This document shows, in pieces, positions 8,533 to 12,336 of a DNA stretch of 12,336 nucleotides. Below the pieces are notes generated by a model. That model was not told where the DNA came from. It worked only from the letters and a program-made list of their open reading frames with translations, and did not search any database. How positions within the stretch are numbered: the first letter of the stretch is position 1; the number at the start of each line of letters is the position of its first letter. Source of the stretch: CAYYMH01 sp964472785 (GTDB lineage: Bacteria > Zhuqueibacterota > Zhuqueibacteria > Thermofontimicrobiales > Thermofontimicrobiaceae); the NCBI GenBank assembly GCA_964472785.1, contig CAYYMH010000086.1:1-12336 (forward strand). Reading direction: 5' to 3'. Position numbers and translations under genes: made by a program.

Positions 8533-9687
8533 TCAATAATCGCACCATTTATGATACTCATCCAACATCGCCATGTAATTGTCGTATTTACTACCAACTG
8601 CGACGGAATGGCTGGTCCCCAAAATAAATTTGGCGCCGGATTTCGCACATTCCATGGAGCGCCGGACATCATTACGTATCTGTTCCACGGTTCCGCTAAT
8701 TAAATGTTCCAATGCCACGCCTCCCCATAATGTGATTTTATCCCCATAACTTTTTTTTAATTTGCAAATATCCATACCCGCTGTTGCCTGAATCGATTGA
8801 TAAGCATCATAACCGATGTCGATAAAATCATCCATTAAATCCCACACATTGCCGCAACAATGTTTAAGCACTTTTACGTTGAAATTCTCCCGAACATGCT
8901 TTACCCTGATTTTATTTGGGTTGACAAAAATTTCCCGGAACATTTGGGGGTGGATGAGAGAACCGGATTTATAACAAAAATCCTGACCCCATAAAACTCC
9001 GTCCGCTTTTTCATGAACGAATTTTTCATCGGCTGAATTTTGTTGAGCTAAAAAATATTGAATTGCAGCTTGAACAACCTCCGGTTGCTCAACAAGCATC
9101 ATCAGTCCACGTTCCATTCCTCCCAGCAGTACGATCCCGAGCTCACCGCCTGATGGACTGCAAATAAACTTTTCTTCAGCGAATTGTGTGATGACTTTAT
9201 CTAAAATATGCTCGGAACGGGCATTCAACTGCAGCGGTTCCGCTTCTCGCTGAAATTCTGCTACGGTATAAACTTTTTTTTCCTGCACCGGATCTTTGAC
9301 ACAGGTGATATCTTCAGTAATTGGAGAATACTTATAGATTCTTCCAAATTTATCTTCCCAGGTGCCTTCGCTAATTTTACGAGGCGGCGGATCATTAGTT
9401 TTCTCCGGAATGTACCATGTCGCCATGGGAAAAGTCACGATGTCCAGTTCGAGTTTTTCGTGCAATTCAATATGGTCGTTGAGATAACTATCGGCGACTT
9501 CATCATGTCTGCCTTCCCAGAAAGCGATTTGGGATTTGGCTTTGGCACGGAGATAGGTTTCGTGCCCGATGATTTTTTCAACCGTGTCAAAGTCAACTGC
9601 AAATTCTCCGATGGGTACTCGATCCGGAACCTCTCCGTTCAGTGTCGCTAAAACACGTTTTTTGGGTTTCATAACTATACGACTCAT
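8533..9687 (-). CDS. Uroporphyrinogen decarboxylase-superfamily protein (methyltransferase-like branch)
   Basis: A 384-residue TIM-barrel protein of the URO-D superfamily, which includes haem-pathway decarboxylases and MtaA/MtbA/CmuA-type corrinoid methyltransferases. The N-terminus (KKRVLATLNGEVPDRVPIGE, about 9-28) and the H276-C-C278-GN motif (LKHCCGN) are those of the methyltransferase-like branch, where His-x-Cys binds zinc. The third ligand, a cysteine usually seen late in the barrel before a P-E-N-like segment, appears to be missing: the matching stretch reads LGTSHSVAVGSKYDNYMAM (356-374). C347 is a possible substitute. True HemE is unlikely given the divergence and the absence of haem genes nearby. 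No corrinoid protein gene is adjacent, so substrate and activity are unknown. The ATG at 9687 has no clear ribosome site, nor does the alternative ATG at 9672. Confidence 0.85.
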   Translation of the reverse strand: MSRIVMKPKKRVLATLNGEVPDRVPIGEFAVDFDTVEKIIGHETYLRAKAKSQIAFWEGRHDEVADSYLNDHIELHEKLELDIVTFPMATWYIPEKTNDPPPRKISEGTWEDKFGRIYKYSPITEDITCVKDPVQEKKVYTVAEFQREAEPLQLNARSEHILDKVITQFAEEKFICSPSGGELGIVLLGGMERGLMMLVEQPEVVQAAIQYFLAQQNSADEKFVHEKADGVLWGQDFCYKSGSLIHPQMFREIFVNPNKIRVKHVRENFNVKVLKHCCGNVWDLMDDFIDIGYDAYQSIQATAGMDICKLKKSYGDKITLWGGVALEHLISGTVEQIRNDVRRSMECAKSGAKFILGTSHSVAVGSKYDNYMAMLDEYHKWCDY

Positions 9688-9718
9688 TTTTTATCAATAA
9701 TTGAAATAGTAAGTGTAT

Positions 9719-9747
9719 AATATAATCAAATAGGCGTTACATTTCAA
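9719..9747 (-). promoter_or_regulatory. Sigma-70-like promoter for the URO-D-like/nitroreductase unit
   Basis: On the minus strand TTGAAA (9747-9742) and TATATT (9724-9719) are separated by 17 bases; each hexamer matches consensus at five of six positions. Transcription would start near 9712, leaving a leader of only about 25 bases without a Shine-Dalgarno sequence before the ATG at 9687. Confidence 0.65.
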
Positions 9748-9927
9748 TTATTTTTCTGGCTTTTTTGATTATGAGATGATTTTGTAACCGAAATTTTCGA
9801 AACGAATATAATTTAGTAAAAATAGCAAATAATGATGAATGATGCCAATTTGTTATGCTAAAACGTGTGTTAAAATGTCGGATTACGTCCAAATTAATTA
9901 ATTTTTTTTGAAAAATTCATAAAATGA

Positions 9928-9956
9928 TTGACATTATCAAAAGTTCATGTTATATT
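9928..9956 (+). promoter_or_regulatory. Strong sigma-70-like promoter for the yhbQ-khpA unit
   Basis: TTGACA (9928-9933, perfect -35) and TATATT (9951-9956) are spaced by exactly 17 bases, and TG at 9948-9949 gives an extended -10. Transcription would start near 9963, about 124 bases before the GIY-YIG start codon, a fairly long leader. Confidence 0.78.
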
Positions 9957-10086
9957 GTTTAATAGTGGTAAAATTTAACGACCAAATATCTTCGCTCGAT
10001 TTATGACTAATAAATTGTTGATGTAAAGAGCGAGTTTCATAAGAAATTGTTTCCAATGTGGTGAGATCAGAAAAAATTGTTCATAA

Positions 10087-10467
10087 ATGAAATTGGACAG
10101 TCAGAAATATTATTTGTATATTCTTCAATGTGATAATTCTCAATATTATACGGGAGTCACAACACATACACAAAGAAGATACCGAGAACATGTTTCAGGA
10201 AAATCGAAAGCAGCGAAATACACCAGAGGAAAAAAACTGCTAACTCTTGTTTATTCCGTGAAACTCGGTTCGAAATCAGATGCACACAGAATAGAATATT
10301 ACGTGAAAAAATTACCCCGACATAGGAAACAAAAGATAGTTAACGAACAGATGAAGAAAGAAGCTCTGGTCGAATATTTGAAAACTCATTTTCAAAATTC
10401 AATAAATCAGATTGGATTAATTAACGACGCCAGAAGAATACCAATAGCTAAGGAGGATAGGAGATGA
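10087..10467 (+). CDS. GIY-YIG domain protein of the YhbQ/UPF0213 family
   Basis: Small single-domain GIY-YIG protein of 126 residues. The family is nuclease-like; E. coli YhbQ is its best-known member and its cellular role is not well settled. The motif is seen as YLYILQC…YYTGVTT (about 9-26), followed by QRRYREH (29-35) with the conserved arginine and RIEYYVKKL (68-76) with the conserved glutamate, lining up with YhbQ throughout. Residues about 100-126 (…NSINQIGLINDARRIPIAKEDRR in part) extend past the usual end of the family and look unstructured. The ATG at 10087 lacks a clear ribosome site, and the domain begins at residue 7, so little room exists for another start. The stop overlaps the khpA start by 4 bases (ATGA), so the two are translationally coupled. 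Confidence 0.9.
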   Translation: MKLDSQKYYLYILQCDNSQYYTGVTTHTQRRYREHVSGKSKAAKYTRGKKLLTLVYSVKLGSKSDAHRIEYYVKKLPRHRKQKIVNEQMKKEALVEYLKTHFQNSINQIGLINDARRIPIAKEDRR

Positions 10468-10697
10468 AGGGATTTATTGAATACCTCGTTAAACAATTGG
10501 TTGACAAACCGGATGAAGTAAAAGTGACTGAGGTCGTCGGTGAACGAACTATTGTTTATGAATTGAGAGTTGCAGATGGAGAACTGGGGAAAGTCATCGG
10601 TAAGCACGGTCGGACCGCACAATCGATTCGAACAATTGTAAATGCATCGTCCGCAAAACAGAAAAAACGGGTAATTTTGGAAATTTTAGAATCATAA
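10464..10697 (+). CDS. khpA: KH-domain RNA-binding protein KhpA (YlqC family)
   Basis: Single KH-domain RNA-binding protein of 77 residues, the usual KhpA size. The GxxG loop is G46-K-H-G49 in VIGKHGRTAQSIRTIV. The N-terminus (MKGFIEYLVKQLVDKPDEV) and the late VILEILE strand are characteristic. In Firmicutes KhpA pairs with KhpB and affects cell elongation and small-RNA binding; that role is family knowledge, not shown here. A strong AAGGAGG stands 7 bases before the ATG, inside the end of the GIY-YIG gene. In many bacteria khpA sits between rpsP and rimM-trmD-rplS; here none of these genes is next to it. Its partner is instead the YhbQ-like gene, with which it shares the promoter at 9928-9956. 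No good terminator follows. Confidence 0.92.
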   Translation: MKGFIEYLVKQLVDKPDEVKVTEVVGERTIVYELRVADGELGKVIGKHGRTAQSIRTIVNASSAKQKKRVILEILES

Positions 10698-10933
10698 AAT
10701 TTGCTCGCCAAAATTTTAGCAATGGTTTTTCAGTATAATTTCCAAATTGATCCGAAGTATTTTATTAAGGCTTGATCATCCGTTTTTTAACCTCGCATAA
10801 GAAAACACGCATAAAAGGATCAATGCCTGTGCGATGAACGAATAATGGACAGCCAATCGTTTCGCGATGTCGTATCTTATTGGGCAGGATGCTTCAAACA
10901 ATGATATGCTAGTCGCAGTTCATGATGAGCCTG
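10698..10933. other. Convergent intergenic region without a recognised gene
   Basis: These 236 bases separate khpA (+) from the epimerase-like gene (-). A weak hairpin (TTGCT near 10702 with AGCAA near 10720, then GGTTTTTC) might end khpA transcripts. The right part, about 10795-10933, is less AT-rich than other spacers here and stays open for about 35-45 codons in a frame on each strand, but has no ribosome site or family match. I cannot assign it. Confidence 0.5.
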
Positions 10934-11851
10934 TCAGCGAAAAATATTTTCAAGCGCTAATTTTAATTCCGTGTATTTGAACCGGAAACCATTTTTTAAT
11001 AATCTGTCAGGCACTGCCCGTTGACTAACAAAAACCAACTCTTGTGCTACTTCACCCAACGCAAATTTTAAGATAAACTCAGGGACAGGCAACCAGGATG
11101 GTCGCTTGATCACTTTGCCTAAAATTTTGAAAAATTCCTTACTCACAACCAGATTGGGAGCGCACAAATTGAAACTGCCGGAAAGCGAACTATGTTCTAT
11201 CAAAAATTGGATTGCCCGAATTTCATCTTCAATGTGAATCCAGGAAAGCCAGTTATCTCCTTTTCCAAAATGTCCACCAACCCAAAATCGAAATGGAAGC
11301 AGTACGCGTTTTAAAAATCCACCATCGCGAGCTAATACAACACCTGTCCGAATGTAAACTAACCGTGTTCCAAGGGAGCTTGCCTCACTTACTGCTGACT
11401 CCCACTGCCTCGCAATTCCCGGAAGGAATCCCTCTCCGATCGTACTGGATTCATTTAAGATTTCGTCATTTCTGTCCCCGTAATAGCCAATTCCGGAGGC
11501 TTGAATCAATACGCTCGGTTTTTGATCCACAGCCCTAATCGCTTCACAAATCGCCTGTCCCACATCGAGACGACTTTGTAATATCCTCTGCTTCTTTTTT
11601 TTCGTCCATCTCAGCGCGTCAAGGCTCTCTCCGGCTAAGTTGACGATGGCATGAGCTCCGTTCACATATTCTTTCCAAATATCAATATTTTCAGGATCCC
11701 ACTGAACGAAGTGAATTTCGCTGTCGACTGAACTTACTTTTTGTCTATTCCGAGTTAAGACAATCACATCATAATCAGATTCAATGAGTCGCTGACTGAT
11801 ATTTGATCCAATCAAGCCCGTCCCGCCAGTAATCAGAATTCGTTTTTTCAT
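10934..11851 (-). CDS. TIGR01777/YfcH-family NAD(P)-dependent epimerase-like protein
   Basis: Extended short-chain dehydrogenase of 305 residues, the normal length for the YfcH-like TIGR01777 family. The N-terminal Rossmann fold shows the dinucleotide motif GGTGLIG (9-15), NLAGE (71-75), RWTKKKKQRILQSR (81-94, family signature) and QASGIGYYG (117-125), which replaces the classical Y-x-x-x-K. WLSWIHIEDE (201-210) is also typical. The C-terminal DUF1731 segment runs at about 250-298 (LPVPEFILKFALGEVAQ, then NGFRFKY). Substrate is unknown for the family; plant and cyanobacterial relatives are linked to plastid or cell-division functions. Start: ATG at 11851 with AAAGG 8 bases upstream. It is a single-gene unit facing khpA; its own promoter would lie in the repeat-containing region to the right and I cannot define it. 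Confidence 0.92.
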   Translation of the reverse strand: MKKRILITGGTGLIGSNISQRLIESDYDVIVLTRNRQKVSSVDSEIHFVQWDPENIDIWKEYVNGAHAIVNLAGESLDALRWTKKKKQRILQSRLDVGQAICEAIRAVDQKPSVLIQASGIGYYGDRNDEILNESSTIGEGFLPGIARQWESAVSEASSLGTRLVYIRTGVVLARDGGFLKRVLLPFRFWVGGHFGKGDNWLSWIHIEDEIRAIQFLIEHSSLSGSFNLCAPNLVVSKEFFKILGKVIKRPSWLPVPEFILKFALGEVAQELVFVSQRAVPDRLLKNGFRFKYTELKLALENIFR

Positions 11852-11899
11852 AGATTTACCTTTATTGTTAATATTTGAACTTTTTATTCATTTACTACT

Positions 11900-11930
11900 A
11901 TTCAGCCACCAAGTCTCAAAGACACCAAGA
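11900..11930 (-). repeat. Left copy of inverted CTTGGTG-type repeat
   Basis: Contains ATTCAGC (11900-11906) overlapping GCCACCAAG (11905-11913), then CACCAAGA (11923-11930). Its reverse complement carries the same three blocks as the copy at 12239-12274. CACCAAG-rich tracts of this kind recur in intergenic DNA of many bacteria as I recall, so this may be one of a dispersed family. Confidence 0.6.
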
Positions 11931-12090
11931 AAAGCAATAATAAATTTTATCATATTTTGCGATCTCATTAAAATGAATGTTACTGCTCGTTTTAAAAATA
12001 TATTCAGAAACCGATATTTTTATGACGTGGTGGTTGACTGAAAACTGCATTAAATTTTATCGTAATGAATTTATTTTTAATTTATTCGAT

Positions 12091-12121
12091 TAAACCCCAT
12101 CCCTGTACGGGGTGAGGTTTA
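12091..12121. repeat. Strong hairpin, possible terminator
   Basis: TAAACCCCATCCC (12091-12103) pairs with GGGGTGAGGTTTA (12109-12121) around a 5-base loop, TGTAC, with one C/A mismatch and one G-U pair. It is the most stable structure in the right-hand spacer. It is followed by a T-rich but interrupted tract on either strand, so it may be a terminator for a gene beyond the window or part of a small repeat element. Confidence 0.5.
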
Positions 12122-12238
12122 TTATTGTTGTTTTCGATTGGACACCACTTAAGAGAACTAACGAGTCATTCATGTTAAAAAAAAACGCTAACTAAATAGA
12201 AAAAACAATAAAGATTTATTTGTTTGTGTAACTTCGAG

Positions 12239-12274
12239 TCTTGGTGCCTTGGTGGCAAAGAAAACACGCTGAAT
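12239..12274 (+). repeat. Right copy of inverted CTTGGTG-type repeat
   Basis: TCTTGGTG (12239-12246), CTTGGTGGC (12248-12256) and, after 11 bases, GCTGAAT (12268-12274) match in reverse the blocks at 11900-11930. Spacing differs: 9 bases lie between the two CACCAAG units on the left but 1 base on the right, and ATTCAGC is fused on the left but separated on the right. The two copies are therefore related but not identical. Confidence 0.6.
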
Positions 12275-12283
12275 AATTACCAT

Positions 12284-12310
12284 CTAACCCAACTTCGACA
12301 CTTGTGTTAG
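12284..12310. repeat. Weak hairpin near the right edge
   Basis: CTAACCCAA (12284-12292) pairs with TTGTGTTAG (12302-12310) with one mismatch, closing a 9-base loop. A T-rich run, not a clean T-tract, follows. Its role is unknown; it may be a terminator or a chance structure. Confidence 0.3.
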
Positions 12311-12336
12311 TTAAGTTTAATATTTTCAATAAAACT

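Larger units (their letters stand above)
9688..10086. other. AT-rich divergent intergenic region with two promoters
   Basis: This 399-base stretch lies between two divergently transcribed units. It holds the leftward promoter (9719-9747) and the rightward promoter (9928-9956). Between them are about 180 bases of very AT-rich DNA with no ORF above about ten codons. To the right of the second promoter is a leader of about 120 bases in which TCGCTC (9992-9997) could pair with GAGCGA (10028-10033) across a long loop, a weak structure. No recognisable riboswitch or RNA gene is seen. Confidence 0.7.
11852..12336. other. AT-rich gene-free region with inverted repeats
   Basis: No credible gene lies in these 485 bases; the longest ATG-initiated frame noticed is 22 codons (11973-12041) with no ribosome site. 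The region holds the two inverted CACCAAG-type repeat copies, a strong hairpin at 12091-12121 and a weaker one at 12284-12310, all listed separately. An 11-base direct repeat, TAAATTTTATC, occurs at 11941-11951 and 12051-12061. The segment may include the promoter of the epimerase-like gene on its left. Confidence 0.6.

Noticed and set aside
9208..9651. 147-codon plus-strand frame opposite the URO-D-like gene
   Set aside because: Antisense shadow with no ribosome site or recognisable domain; the minus-strand frame has the family motifs.
10768..10828. AGGC-TTGATC and GATCAA-T-GCCT as a long-range stem
   Set aside because: Arms are about 40 bases apart, one has a bulge, and no T-tract follows; too weak to call a structure.
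10845..10907. Short plus-strand frame (MDSQSFRDVVSYWAGCF…) resembling the start of flavin-reductase-like proteins
   Set aside because: Only about 12 residues are similar and neither this frame nor the shifted ones continue into the conserved flavin-binding part; probably chance.
11973..12041. 22-codon ATG-initiated frame in the right-hand spacer
   Set aside because: No ribosome site, very AT-rich, not followed by a gene; expected by chance.

Overview
The window is an AT-rich stretch (intergenic DNA especially) of a chromosome from a diderm (Gram-negative-type) bacterium. The cell type follows from a complete tripartite RND efflux set: outer-membrane channel, lipoprotein adaptor and inner-membrane pump. 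Tryptophanase and a URO-D-superfamily protein would suit an anaerobic or fermentative lifestyle. Most starts have good purine-rich ribosome sites, and two promoters look like ordinary sigma-70 type. I cannot place the lineage firmly; an FCB-group or related uncultured phylum is a guess. No rRNA, tRNA, CRISPR, integrase or transposase gene is visible.

Layout. 3-1319 (+) is the 3' part of a tryptophanase gene, cut by the window edge. It converges on a minus-strand efflux operon, with a shared bidirectional terminator at 1351-1388. The operon reads right to left: tetR (7803-7198), tolC-like channel (7112-5712), adaptor lipoprotein (5695-4568) and RND pump (4563-1408), with gaps of 85, 16 and 4 bases. 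A near-perfect palindrome at 7847-7866, just upstream of tetR, is the likely operator. Immediately beyond it, an intrinsic terminator (7878-7911) ends a second minus-strand unit: a URO-D-like protein (9687-8533) followed by a small nitroreductase (8462-7953).

A 399-base AT-rich divergent region (9688-10086) carries a sigma-70-like promoter on each strand. The rightward promoter serves a two-gene unit, a YhbQ-type GIY-YIG protein (10087-10467) overlapping by 4 bases a KhpA-type KH RNA-binding protein (10464-10697). A TIGR01777/YfcH-type NAD(P)-dependent epimerase-like protein (11851-10934) points back at it from the minus strand. The right end (11852-12336) has no gene but holds an inverted pair of CACCAAG-type repeats around an AT-rich segment with a strong hairpin.

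How the parts work together. The clearest functional unit is the self-regulated export operon: a ligand presumably releases TetR from its operator and switches on all three pump components. The other genes are housekeeping or general metabolic genes of recognised families. I found no convincing new multi-gene system. The points most worth checking are the palindromic operator, the khpA-yhbQ pairing away from the usual rpsP cluster, the URO-D-like protein lacking one expected metal ligand, and the inverted-repeat segment at the right end.
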